From assembly GCA_018266435.1 (NCBI GenBank), contig JAFEAL010000005.1:680039-725893 (forward strand): DNA of 45,855 bases, written 5' to 3'. Positions 17,156 through 25,639 of the stretch are shown here, in pieces (the stretch's first letter is position 1; every line of letters begins with the position of its first letter). The DNA comes from Bacteroidota bacterium (lineage in GTDB: Bacteria; Bacteroidota; Bacteroidia; Cytophagales; Cyclobacteriaceae). Below the pieces are notes generated by a model. That model was not told where the DNA came from, did no database searches, and saw nothing but the letters and a program-made list of their open reading frames with translations. Both the position numbers and the translations under genes were made by a program.

Positions 17156-17965
17156 ATGATAAATTTTCCGCAAGGCAAAATCAATCTGGGGTTAAATATT
17201 ATCGCCAAAAGGCCGGATGGCTACCATAATCTGGAGACCTGCTTTTACCCGGTTGGGCTGACCGATATTTTAGAAATTATCCCGGCACAAGAAACGTCTT
17301 TCGCTCATTCTGGATTGGTCGTTTCCGGCAGTGCGGAAGAAAATCTTTGTCTCAAAGCGTATCGCGTTTTAAAAAATGATTTTGGCATGGGTAATGTAAA
17401 TATGCACTTGCACAAAATCATACCCATGGGGGCAGGGTTGGGTGGTGGCTCATCTGATGGAGCCGCAACCTTGCTAATGCTCAATGAAATTTTTGAACTG
17501 AACATTTCTAAAACAGAATTAGAAAAGTACGCATCGCTACTGGGTAGTGATTGTGCTTTTTTTATCGGAAACGAAGCAAAGTTTGCAGAAGGGCGAGGGG
17601 AAATACTTTCGCCCATAGAGTTAAACTTGAAAAATCTTTTTCTGGTTTTGGTTAAACCTGACGTTCATATTTCTACAGCAGAAGCGTATGCCAAAATTGA
17701 ATTATCAAAACCGGAGCATACCATTCCTCAAATTTTAAAATTACCCGTGCAACAATGGAAAAATCATCTGGTCAATGATTTTGAAAAAAATATTTTCAGA
17801 AAGTACCCGGTCATTGGGTCTATTAAAGAAAAATTCTATTCGTTGGGTGCGGTTTACGCCAGCATGACCGGATCAGGAGCGGCTGTGTACGGAATTTTTG
17901 AAAAACCCATCGATCTCAAAAGTGAATTTTCAGGTTTCTTCTACTGGGGCGAAGTATTGAAGTGA
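17156..17965 (+). CDS. ispE: 4-diphosphocytidyl-2-C-methyl-D-erythritol kinase
   Basis: IspE phosphorylates CDP-methylerythritol in the non-mevalonate isoprenoid pathway. The ATG at 17156 gives 269 residues beginning MINFPQGKINLGLNI, the typical IspE start with its substrate-binding Lys. A TTG five codons upstream and an out-of-frame ATG at 17151 are rejected. The GHMP-kinase ATP loop PMGAGLGGGSSD is at residues 90-101, the LLGSDCAFFI segment holds the catalytic Asp, and SMTGSGAAVYGIF is the C-terminal glycine motif. The last 25 bases overlap the end of the converging EamA transporter gene. Confidence 0.93.
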   Translation: MINFPQGKINLGLNIIAKRPDGYHNLETCFYPVGLTDILEIIPAQETSFAHSGLVVSGSAEENLCLKAYRVLKNDFGMGNVNMHLHKIIPMGAGLGGGSSDGAATLLMLNEIFELNISKTELEKYASLLGSDCAFFIGNEAKFAEGRGEILSPIELNLKNLFLVLVKPDVHISTAEAYAKIELSKPEHTIPQILKLPVQQWKNHLVNDFEKNIFRKYPVIGSIKEKFYSLGAVYASMTGSGAAVYGIFEKPIDLKSEFSGFFYWGEVLK

Positions 17966-18849
17966 CGCTCATACTTTCGTTTTAATACCGGATACAACGC
18001 CACGGCAGCCAGGATAATGCCGGTGCCTACATAAAAATTCCAACCCATAACTTCCTGCTTTCCAAAGATGAGCAAGGCCAATATGATTCCGTAAACCGGC
18101 TCCAGGTTGAGCGCAAGTTGAATGAAAAACACCGAGAGTTTCAACATGAGGTTGATCATTTGCGAGTAGGCATAAACCGAGCATAACCACCCCAGCATGG
18201 CCAAGTAAATCCAGTCTGTCCAGGATGGGACGAGTTGAAGCGGCTGGTCAGTGAAATAGGCTTGGTAAAATGGAAAAAAAGCAACGATGCCCAGGCAGGC
18301 AGCTATCATTTCATATAACGTGATGGTGTAGGCGGATATGCGTGTTACGATTTTGGAATTGATCACGCTAAAAATGGCGGCCGTTAGCCCCGAAGCAATA
18401 CCCAAAGCCAAACCCAGTTTGTGGCTGAAGTCGATAGAAAAAATTACAGACAGCCCGATCAGTACGGTTATTCCCAGCCCAACTTCCAGTGGACTGATTT
18501 TTTTTCCTTTGGCCAAAGGCTCGATGAGGGCTGCCCAAAAAGAACAAGTGGCAAAACCCACCAGGCTCACGGAGGGATTGGAAATTCTTCCCGACCCAAA
18601 AAACGTCAGCCAGTGCACGGCTACAATTAACCCGGTGCCCATTAACTTCCAAAAATCTTTGGACGTGGAAATTGCAAATGATTTTTTTCTGAAATAGATG
18701 AGCGAAGCCATGCCCATAGCCGCCAGCAGTGTGCGGTAAAAAACCATCTCCACACTGGGCAGGGAAACTAACTTTCCCAGAATGGCCGTAAAGCCAAACA
18801 AGAAAACAATCAGGTGCAGTTTGAGGTAATCTAAGGTTGAGGCTTTCAC
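17941..18849 (-). CDS. DMT-superfamily (EamA) transporter
   Basis: This 302-aa inner-membrane protein has about ten hydrophobic helices in two EamA repeats, starting with YLKLHLIVFLFGFTAILGKL. The second repeat begins near residue 148 (LALGIASGLTAAIFSVINSK). The proline and Glu near helix 9 (LALNLEPVYGIILALLIFGK) match the EamA signature. The family exports or imports amino acids, nucleotides and other small metabolites; the substrate is not predictable here. It starts at a GTG at 18847-18849 that overlaps the stop of the LptG-like gene by four bases, so it is the third gene of a tgt-lptG-eamA unit. Confidence 0.85.
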   Translation of the reverse strand: MKASTLDYLKLHLIVFLFGFTAILGKLVSLPSVEMVFYRTLLAAMGMASLIYFRKKSFAISTSKDFWKLMGTGLIVAVHWLTFFGSGRISNPSVSLVGFATCSFWAALIEPLAKGKKISPLEVGLGITVLIGLSVIFSIDFSHKLGLALGIASGLTAAIFSVINSKIVTRISAYTITLYEMIAACLGIVAFFPFYQAYFTDQPLQLVPSWTDWIYLAMLGWLCSVYAYSQMINLMLKLSVFFIQLALNLEPVYGIILALLIFGKQEVMGWNFYVGTGIILAAVALYPVLKRKYERHFNTSPQ

Positions 18850-19937
18850 CGGGGTACGTATTTGTACATGGCAAGCGAGATGACGGTAAACACCAGGTTG
18901 GGCATCCAGGCTGCGAGGAAGGGGCTCAGCGATCCGGTCTCTGCAAAGGTTCGGGTCATGGTAAAAAACAAAATAAAAATAAATGCCAGTGAAAAACCCA
19001 ATGCCACCTGAAACCCCGTGCCCCCGCGGCTCTTACGGGCCGAAACGATCACGCCCATAAATACCAGCACAAAAGTGGTGAACGGTGCTGCAAAGCGAAT
19101 ATGCCGTTCGGTTTCAAAAGCTTCAACCCCCGTGGCTCCGCGAAAACGGATTTGGGTAATGTGTTTCCCTAATTCGGGAATGGTCATGCCATCGTATTGG
19201 TGTGCATCGTTTTCAAAATCTTTGGGTGTGATGATCAGGGTGGTGTCCATTCGATAACCCCGCTCGGCTACACTGCCCGGAGAATTGATCTCAAAAATAT
19301 TATCCACTTTTTTCAACACCCATTGGTTGATGGTCCATTTGCGTTTCGTGCTGTCCCACTGAATATTATCGGCTGTCAGTTTTTCTACCAGCCGGTTGTC
19401 TTGAAATTTTTCCAGACTAAACTGGTAGCCGATGTTGGATTGGTTGTTGAAATTCTGAATGAATAAAAAAACATTGGGTGCCGTTTGCATGTGCACATTT
19501 CTTCGTTCGAAATAATATTTGTTTTGAAAGTACTCCATTTCAAAAGCTAATCGTTTTTTGTTTGAATGAGGAATGATCCATCCGTTAAAAACAAAACTTA
19601 ACCCGGCAATGACCGATGAAGCGATAAAATAAGGAACCAGTAACCTTCTGAAACTGATGCCGCTGCTGAGCATGGCAATTATCTCGGTGTGGGCAGCCAG
19701 CCGTGAGGTAACATACACTATGGCAATGAAGCAGATAATGGGTGTGAGCAACCCTGATATCCACGGAACAAAATCAAGGTAATACCCTAAAATCTGGGAC
19801 AGTTGTAAATGATGATCGTTGAATTTGTCCACCTTTTCGGTAATATCAATCACAGTGATTACGGCCACTAAAATCATCATGACAAAGAAGAAGGTGGAGA
19901 GTACTTTCTTGATAATATAGCGGTCGAGTAATTTCAT
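18846..19937 (-). CDS. lptG: LptF/LptG-family permease (lipopolysaccharide export)
   Basis: This 363-aa protein starts at the ATG at 19935-19937 (MKLLDRYIIKKVLSTFFFV), with a GTG six codons upstream rejected. LptF and LptG are the membrane subunits of the ABC system that lifts lipopolysaccharide out of the inner membrane. The family start, the helices near residues 13-32, 50-75 and 95-115, the SGISFRRLLVP loop, a central soluble domain and three C-terminal helices (TTFVLVFMGVIVSARKSRGG) all fit. Whether it is LptF or LptG is a judgement from order of similarity, so the symbol is tentative. It lies 33 bases after tgt. Confidence 0.82.
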   Translation of the reverse strand: MKLLDRYIIKKVLSTFFFVMMILVAVITVIDITEKVDKFNDHHLQLSQILGYYLDFVPWISGLLTPIICFIAIVYVTSRLAAHTEIIAMLSSGISFRRLLVPYFIASSVIAGLSFVFNGWIIPHSNKKRLAFEMEYFQNKYYFERRNVHMQTAPNVFLFIQNFNNQSNIGYQFSLEKFQDNRLVEKLTADNIQWDSTKRKWTINQWVLKKVDNIFEINSPGSVAERGYRMDTTLIITPKDFENDAHQYDGMTIPELGKHITQIRFRGATGVEAFETERHIRFAAPFTTFVLVFMGVIVSARKSRGGTGFQVALGFSLAFIFILFFTMTRTFAETGSLSPFLAAWMPNLVFTVISLAMYKYVPR

Positions 19938-19970
19938 GGTTGATTCATCAGCCACAGCCTGCAGCCTTGA

Positions 19971-21101
19971 TTATAATCTTGTAGAAACAATTTTTACCAT
20001 ATTATTTTTCCATTCGGTAAAGGTGCCTTCTTCTATTTTTTGACGGGCTTGCTTTACCAGCCAAAGATAGAAAGTGAGGTTATGGATAGAAGCAATTTGT
20101 GCGCCTAAAATTTCTTTGGCAATGATCAGGTGGCGCAAATAGGCTTTTGAGTAAAAGGTACTGGTGTATCCGCCCAGTTTGGCATCTATAGCCGTGAGGT
20201 CATTTTTCCATTTTTCGTTTCGTATGTTGATGATACCCTGCGTGGTGAAGAGCATTCCGTTGCGGGCATTGCGTGTGGGCATTACACAATCAAACATATC
20301 TATGCCCAGGGCAATGCTTTCTAGAATGTTTTCAGGGGTACCCACGCCCATCAGGTAGCGTGGCCTGTCACTGGGCAAAATGCGACAAACCTGATCGGTC
20401 ATTTCATACATCAGTTCATGCGGCTCACCTACAGACAGCCCTCCGATGGCATTGCCGGGCTGGTTTTGTGAGGCAATGAACTCTGCCGATTCGGTTCGCA
20501 AATCTTTGTATACGCTACCCTGCACAATCGGAAAAAGAGCCTGGTCATATCCGTACTTGGAAGGTGTGGAGTTCACCTGCTCTACACATCGTTTCAACCA
20601 GCGGTGTGTCAATTGCATAGAATTTTTTGCGTAGCCGTATTCGCAAGGGTAAGGGGTACATTCATCGAAGGCCATGATAATGTCGGCACCTATTGTGCGT
20701 TCAATATCCATGACCCTTTCGGGGGTGAAGGTGTGCCGCGAGCCGTCAATGTGAGATTTGAAAACCACCCCTGCTTCCGTTATTTTTCGATTTGCACCCA
20801 ACGAGTAGACTTGGTAGCCTCCGCTGTCGGTTAAGATAGGGCGTTTCCACCCATTAAAGCGGTGAAGGCCACCCGCCTGCTCAAGTACCTCGAGCCCGGG
20901 CCGCAGGTAGAGGTGGTAGGTATTGCCTAGAATGATTTTGGCATCGATGTCACTTTCCAGTTCGCGTTGGTGCACTGCTTTGACCGAGCCAGCTGTACCC
21001 ACGGGCATGAAGATGGGCGTGGGTATTTCGCCATGATCGGTGGTGATTACACCCGTGCGAGCGTTAGAGTGGGGGTCTTTTGACCGGAGTTGAAATTTCA
21101 T
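19971..21101 (-). CDS. tgt: tRNA-guanine transglycosylase, lacking the zinc-site cysteines
   Basis: Tgt swaps guanine-34 of certain tRNAs for the queuosine precursor preQ1. The ATG at 21099-21101 gives 376 residues from MKFQLRSKDPHSNARTG; the frame runs further upstream but without homology. D92 is in TDSGGYQVYSL and the nucleophile D271 is in DMFDCVMPTRNARNG. In E. coli Tgt zinc is held by three Cys in a CxCxxC motif plus a His. Here the aligned residues are L309, G311 and S314 (DAKLGGYTSTFYSKAYL), while the His in IHNL remains. The active-site aspartates and RNA-facing motifs are intact, so activity without this zinc site is likely. It is the first gene of the tgt-lptG-eamA unit. Confidence 0.93.
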   Translation of the reverse strand: MKFQLRSKDPHSNARTGVITTDHGEIPTPIFMPVGTAGSVKAVHQRELESDIDAKIILGNTYHLYLRPGLEVLEQAGGLHRFNGWKRPILTDSGGYQVYSLGANRKITEAGVVFKSHIDGSRHTFTPERVMDIERTIGADIIMAFDECTPYPCEYGYAKNSMQLTHRWLKRCVEQVNSTPSKYGYDQALFPIVQGSVYKDLRTESAEFIASQNQPGNAIGGLSVGEPHELMYEMTDQVCRILPSDRPRYLMGVGTPENILESIALGIDMFDCVMPTRNARNGMLFTTQGIINIRNEKWKNDLTAIDAKLGGYTSTFYSKAYLRHLIIAKEILGAQIASIHNLTFYLWLVKQARQKIEEGTFTEWKNNMVKIVSTRL

Positions 21102-22284
21102 GCAATTGGCAAAGTTACTCGATTTCACCTTTCCCATTTTCAATAAGCCTTTATCTTTGTCGTTTTTATTGCAAACCTCATTCACCTTGGCGCTGACCAT
21201 CACCTGTATTATTATCCTCGCCATCCAGTCTGTTTATTTTTTTTTGTTGCTGGCAGCCCTCAGAAAAGGGGATGCAAAAAATAATGACGGTTATCCACCG
21301 GTATCGGTCATAGTTTGTGCACACGATGAAGAAGAGAACCTTCGCGAGTTAATTCCGCAGTTGTTGTTGCAGCAGTATCCAATGTTTGAAGTAATTATAG
21401 TGGACGACCGGAGCAATGACGGCACGTACGATTTTTTATTACAGGCCACTCGTGAAAATGACAGGTTAAAAATGGTTCAGGTAAAGCAAAAGCCTGATCA
21501 TATTAATGGAAAAAAATTTGCCCTGACCCTGGGTATCAAAGCGGCACAGCATGATTGGGTGTTGCTCACCGATGCCGATTGCCGGCCAGCCTCGTATGAA
21601 TGGATTTATTCCATGAGCCGGCATTTTCAAGGTGTCACACAACTGGTGCTGGGCTATTCTCCGTATGAAACGGAAAAAGGCCTGCTCAATTCATTTATCC
21701 GGTTTGAGTCTTTGCTTACCGGCATTCAGTTCATCGGCATGGCTCTGCTGGGCAGACCCTACATGGGGGTAGGCCGTAATTTGGCTTATCGCAAAGATTT
21801 ATTTTTGAAAAGCAAAGGATTTCACCCGCATTTAGAAGTAACCGGTGGTGATGATGACCTCTTTGTCAATCAACATGCTGCAAAAGAAAATACTGCTGTG
21901 TGCGTGGGAGCCGATTCACTTGTGTTATCTCAACCTAAAAAAACACTGAAAGAATTTCTTCATCAAAAGTTCAGGCATTTATCAGTTGGAAAAAAATACA
22001 AACGTTCAGATAAAATTTGGCTGGGTATGGTTTCTGTATCTTGGATACTCACCTGGTTTTTGGTGCTGCCTTCTCTCATGTTTATGCAATGGATTGAAGT
22101 ATTATCGGGATTTTTTTTACTGAGGATGTTGTTGCTATCACTGGTGATGCACTACGGACCCAAAAAACTGGGTACGCGTTTTGAAGTCTGGAAGACTCCG
22201 TTTTTAGATTTTATTTACAGCTTTTACTACCTTGTAACCGGTGCAAAGGCACTATTCGTAAAAAAGGTAAAATGGAAGGCATAG
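21100..22284 (+). CDS. Membrane glycosyltransferase family 2
   Basis: This 394-aa protein has an N-terminal membrane helix (about residues 26-50), a GT-A catalytic domain and two or three C-terminal helices. Catalytic motifs are VIIVDDRSNDGTYDF, the metal-binding LTDADCRPAS, the acceptor-site GGDDDLFVNQ and a KFRHLSVGKKYK segment in the place of the Q/RxxRW motif. Such enzymes polymerise or transfer sugars at the inner membrane. The only ATG is at 21100 and overlaps the tgt start codon (CATG). A perfect TATCTTTG at 21152-21159 lies inside the frame, so a start at a downstream TTG is conceivable. The sigma-factor gene overlaps its end by 13 bases. Confidence 0.85.
   Translation: MQLAKLLDFTFPIFNKPLSLSFLLQTSFTLALTITCIIILAIQSVYFFLLLAALRKGDAKNNDGYPPVSVIVCAHDEEENLRELIPQLLLQQYPMFEVIIVDDRSNDGTYDFLLQATRENDRLKMVQVKQKPDHINGKKFALTLGIKAAQHDWVLLTDADCRPASYEWIYSMSRHFQGVTQLVLGYSPYETEKGLLNSFIRFESLLTGIQFIGMALLGRPYMGVGRNLAYRKDLFLKSKGFHPHLEVTGGDDDLFVNQHAAKENTAVCVGADSLVLSQPKKTLKEFLHQKFRHLSVGKKYKRSDKIWLGMVSVSWILTWFLVLPSLMFMQWIEVLSGFFLLRMLLLSLVMHYGPKKLGTRFEVWKTPFLDFIYSFYYLVTGAKALFVKKVKWKA
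21110..21143 (-). promoter_or_regulatory. -33/-7 promoter of tgt, inside the opposite gene
   Basis: The minus strand reads TTG (21143-21141), 23 bases, then TAACTTTG (21117-21110), a perfect TAnnTTTG. It ends eight bases before the tgt ATG, so the transcript should be almost leaderless. The whole promoter lies within the first 15 codons of the divergent glycosyltransferase gene. Confidence 0.5.
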
Positions 22285-22886
22285 ACGAAGGAAGGTTTTC
22301 ATCCAAAGCATTAGAAGACTTTGAGTTGGTTGATCGTGCCACGGGTGGTGACGATAAGGCATACGCCAAATTATTGCAGCGCTACAGGCGGTCGGTGTAC
22401 CACACCATTTTGAAAATGGTGCGCAATGTTGACGATGCTGAAGATCTGACCATTGAGGCCTTCAGCAAAGCCTTTCGCAACCTCGGGCGTTTCAAAAAAG
22501 ACTTCACGTTCAGTACCTGGCTCTTTCGTATCGCTACCAACAATACCATTGATTTCATCCGGAAAAAAAAGCTGAATACACTCAGCATTAATAATATGTA
22601 CACCGATGATGATGGTCAGGCTGTAAGTTTGGATGTTCAGGATAATGAAAATCTTGACCCTCAAGAAGAAGCCATCCGCTCACAAAAAGTAGAACTCATT
22701 CAGGTGTTTGTTAACATGCTGCCGGGTAAGTACCAAAAACTGGTGCGCCTGCGCTACTTCAACGAATTGAGCTACGAAGAAATTGCCGAAGAACTGGAAG
22801 CGCCATTGGGCACGGTGAAGGCGCAACTCCACCGCGCCCGGGAATTACTCTATGATTTGGTGAAGAACAAAAAAGAACATTTGTAA
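22272..22886 (+). CDS. ECF-type RNA polymerase sigma factor
   Basis: This 204-aa sigma-70 family protein has region 2 at about residues 18-100 (YRRSVYHTILKMVRNVDDAE, then FSTWLFRIATNNTIDFIRKK). Region 4 lies at about 140-195, with its helix-turn-helix in LSYEEIAEELEAPLGTVKAQL. No anti-sigma factor gene adjoins it; the neighbours are a glycosyltransferase, which overlaps it by 13 bases, and a small membrane protein 37 bases downstream. That overlap suggests it is made together with the glycosyltransferase and could direct envelope genes, which is inference. Confidence 0.93.
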   Translation: MEGIDEGRFSSKALEDFELVDRATGGDDKAYAKLLQRYRRSVYHTILKMVRNVDDAEDLTIEAFSKAFRNLGRFKKDFTFSTWLFRIATNNTIDFIRKKKLNTLSINNMYTDDDGQAVSLDVQDNENLDPQEEAIRSQKVELIQVFVNMLPGKYQKLVRLRYFNELSYEEIAEELEAPLGTVKAQLHRARELLYDLVKNKKEHL

Positions 22887-22923
22887 ATGTGCTTACAGAA
22901 ACACCGTTTCCCGCAATACATCG

Positions 22924-23205
22924 ATGAAAAAATCAACACAATATATTGTTAGTTTGTGGGTTTCAATTTTATTCACAGCATCCGGGGCCATATTTAAAAT
23001 TATGCATTGGCCTGAGGTCAACCTCTTGTTTTCTCTCGGCTTGATTTTTGGGTTGCCTTTTATTTACCTCGGCATCGCAGACGTATACCAAAATAGGAAG
23101 GATACGTTTGTTGTCAGAATTATGTGGATGATAGGATTTATTTTTTTAAGTGCCATAACCGGGTTAGTTTACCTTAGCCAATACAAAAAAGGAAATGAGG
23201 ATTGA
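22924..23205 (+). CDS. Small GldL-like membrane protein
   Basis: This 93-aa protein has three hydrophobic helices (about residues 8-26, 33-50 and 65-85). The segment ASGAIFKIMHWPEVNLLFSLG resembles the GALFKIMHWPG motif of GldL, the type IX secretion and gliding motor protein. It lacks the long cytoplasmic part of real GldL, so it is not that protein itself. It follows the sigma-factor gene by 37 bases and could be cotranscribed with it. The function is unknown. Confidence 0.7.
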   Translation: MKKSTQYIVSLWVSILFTASGAIFKIMHWPEVNLLFSLGLIFGLPFIYLGIADVYQNRKDTFVVRIMWMIGFIFLSAITGLVYLSQYKKGNED

Positions 23206-23215
23206 TTTCTTTTTT

Positions 23216-23235
23216 GTTACCTTCGGTAGCTTTTT
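23216..23235 (+). terminator. Weak hairpin terminator after the GldL-like gene
   Basis: A six-pair stem (GTTACC at 23216-23221 with GGTAGC at 23225-23230, one G-T pair) with a three-base loop is followed by five T residues. It sits 11 bases past the stop of the GldL-like gene and before the aminotransferase gene. Confidence 0.4.
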
Positions 23236-23256
23236 CTGAAACTAAAACCCAGAGGT

Positions 23257-24399
23257 ATGGAAACAAAATTTTCACGCAGAGATTGGTTTAAATCAACTGC
23301 CGCACTATCGGCAGGAATGATTGCTTCGGCTTCGCTGTTTGATCAATTGATAGCCGCACCAATGAGCCGGGCTGAATTCAATTTTTTAAGCTCGGCCAAT
23401 GGTGCAAAAATCCGGTTAGGTTCAAATGAAAATCCATACGGCCCCTCTGCTAAAGCGAGAGAAGCCGTGGTGCAGATTTTATCGGAAGGCAACCGCTATC
23501 CATTTGAAGCCATTAAGGAATTGAAACTCGTTTTAGCTGCAAAAGAAGGAGTTACTCCCGATCACATTCATGTGGGGGCAGGCTCAGGCGATTTGCTTTG
23601 CCAGGCAGCCACTGCATTTGGTATTGAAGGCGGACGGATTGCCTCAGGCTTTCCTACGTTTCCGTTGATGATGGAGTATGCCCGGGTTTTCAATGCAACG
23701 TGGGACAAGGTGGATATGAATGAAAAACTGGAGTACAACTATGATGAGTTGGCTTCAGCTTTGAAGAACGATACCAAACTGGTTTTTATTTGCAACCCTA
23801 ATAATCCCACGGGCACGTTGGTTGACTGGAATAAAGTAAAATCATTTTGTGAAGAAGTTTCCAAAAAAGTGCCGGTGTATTCTGATGAAGCCTACCTGGA
23901 GTTTTTAGAGCCCTCGCAGCAAATCTCCATGGTTGAGTTGGTAAAAAAAGATAGGAACGTGATTGTGTCGCGCACGTTTTCTAAAATTTATGGTCTGGCC
24001 GGTTTGCGAATAGGATATTTAGTGGCCAAGCCCGAGTTGATCAATAAAGTAGCAAAATATGGAGGAGATTTTCCATACAGCCAAACGGCCATTGCTGCCG
24101 CTAAGGCTAGCCTGGGTGATGAAAGTTTTATGAGCATGGTGCGAACAAAAAACGCTGCTGCAAGAAAAGTATTGACCGACTATTTGGACCAGCACAAAAT
24201 AGTTTATGGTAAATCGCTTACCAATTTTGTTTTCTTTCCCGCACATAAAGACGGTAAAACCATACTTTCAAAAATGAGCGAGCGGGGATACATCATGCGC
24301 ATTTGGGATTACCAAAACAAAGAATGGTGCCGCGTGAGTATTGGTACCGAAGATGAGATGAAAGGATTTGTGAAAACCTTCGCAGAGGTTATCTCTTAA
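23257..24399 (+). CDS. HisC-like class I/II aminotransferase with Tat-type signal
   Basis: This 380-aa PLP enzyme resembles histidinol-phosphate aminotransferases. It has the substrate-end motif RLGSNENPYGPS, GAGSGDLL (phosphate binding), ICNPNNPTGTL, VYSDEAYLEF, and the Schiff-base Lys243 in SRTFSKIYGLAGLRIGYL. Unlike true HisC it begins with a twin-arginine signal, FSRRDWFKSTAALSAG, with a likely cleavage near residue 35, so export of the folded PLP-loaded enzyme is predicted. There are no histidine genes nearby. An AGAGG sits just before the ATG, one of the few plausible ribosome-binding sites in the window. The substrate is unknown. Confidence 0.88.
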   Translation: METKFSRRDWFKSTAALSAGMIASASLFDQLIAAPMSRAEFNFLSSANGAKIRLGSNENPYGPSAKAREAVVQILSEGNRYPFEAIKELKLVLAAKEGVTPDHIHVGAGSGDLLCQAATAFGIEGGRIASGFPTFPLMMEYARVFNATWDKVDMNEKLEYNYDELASALKNDTKLVFICNPNNPTGTLVDWNKVKSFCEEVSKKVPVYSDEAYLEFLEPSQQISMVELVKKDRNVIVSRTFSKIYGLAGLRIGYLVAKPELINKVAKYGGDFPYSQTAIAAAKASLGDESFMSMVRTKNAAARKVLTDYLDQHKIVYGKSLTNFVFFPAHKDGKTILSKMSERGYIMRIWDYQNKEWCRVSIGTEDEMKGFVKTFAEVIS

Positions 24400-24441
24400 A
24401 GCTCGTTTCTCAACATTGGTATTATTATTTATTTTCAGGAC

Positions 24442-25551
24442 ATGAAAAATTTTTTGTTGATTGCCGTTTCGGTAATCCTGGTTACTTGCACGTCTAAAAA
24501 AAATGCCGAACAAATGCCCGATCATACTATAGCAACAACTGACTCCATCCGTTCATTCGTATTGGTCAATCAGAATGGGTTGCGCATGACTGTTATCAAT
24601 TATGGAGGAAAAATTATTTCACTTTTTGTTCCTGATAAAAAAGGAAAGATGGATGACATCGTGCTCGGCTATGACTCGTTGAGTCAATATCCATCAGGCA
24701 ATCCCTACTTTGGAGCCATGATCGGACGCTACGGCAACCGCATTGCCAAAGGAAAATTTTTATTGAACGGAAAAAATTATCAATTGAATCTGAACAATGG
24801 AGCAAACGCGCTGCATGGAGGGCCCAATGGATTTCATAACGTGTATTGGAGCGCCAATCCAATTGATAAAAATAAACTTGAACTGATTTATCAAAGTAAA
24901 GATGGAGAAGAAGGGTATCCGGGAAATCTATCAGTGAAAGTGACCTATACACTATCTGATCAAAATGAATTGACGATCGATTACGAAGCCACTACCGATC
25001 AGGAAACCATTGTCAATCTCACCCATCATTCATTTTTTAACCTGGCAGGAGCCGGTAACGGAACCATTCTCGATCACGAACTGATGATCAATGCCGAAGC
25101 ATTTTGTTCTGTTGATTCAACATTAATTCCTTTGGGCGAATTGAAAAAAGTAAAAGGAACTCCCTTTGATTTTCTTTTAGCCCACAAAATTGGTGAACGC
25201 ATCAACCAGCCAGATGAACAGCTGAAATACGGAAAGGGCTATGACCACAATTGGGTGCTGAATAAAAAAGCAGGCGAGTTGACCCTCGCAGCGAAAGTTG
25301 CAGAACCCAACAGCGGCCGGGTGATGGAAGTTTGGACAACCGAGCCGGGCCTGCAGTTTTATTCAGGAAATTTTCTGGATGGGAAGGATGTGGGCAAAAG
25401 CAACAAAAAGTATGAGTACCGGTCTGCCTTTTGTTTAGAGGCTCAGCACTTTCCCGATTCGCCCAACCATTCCAATTTTCCTTCTACTGTTTTGAGGCCG
25501 GGTGAGACCTACACACAACAAACGATTTATAAATTTTCAGTCACAAAATAA
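24442..25551 (+). CDS. galM: Aldose 1-epimerase, lipoprotein form
   Basis: This 369-aa mutarotase opens with a lipoprotein signal ending in the lipobox LVTC, so Cys16 would be lipidated and the enzyme placed in the envelope. Active-site residues are H125 in NALHGGPNGFHNVYW, H195/H196 in LTHHSFFNLAG, and the general base E333 in FCLEAQHFPDSPNH. The family interconverts the alpha and beta forms of galactose and other aldoses. It starts 42 bases after the aminotransferase with AGGAC before the ATG. No sugar operon adjoins it, so a general role on periplasmic sugars is inferred. Confidence 0.92.
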   Translation: MKNFLLIAVSVILVTCTSKKNAEQMPDHTIATTDSIRSFVLVNQNGLRMTVINYGGKIISLFVPDKKGKMDDIVLGYDSLSQYPSGNPYFGAMIGRYGNRIAKGKFLLNGKNYQLNLNNGANALHGGPNGFHNVYWSANPIDKNKLELIYQSKDGEEGYPGNLSVKVTYTLSDQNELTIDYEATTDQETIVNLTHHSFFNLAGAGNGTILDHELMINAEAFCSVDSTLIPLGELKKVKGTPFDFLLAHKIGERINQPDEQLKYGKGYDHNWVLNKKAGELTLAAKVAEPNSGRVMEVWTTEPGLQFYSGNFLDGKDVGKSNKKYEYRSAFCLEAQHFPDSPNHSNFPSTVLRPGETYTQQTIYKFSVTK

Positions 25552-25639
25552 TCTGACCAACCTGCAATACGATGCGCCATTTATTCCGTGACGATTTGGT
25601 GAGAATAAACAAGGGCCTATAAATTTATGCCAGAGTAAG

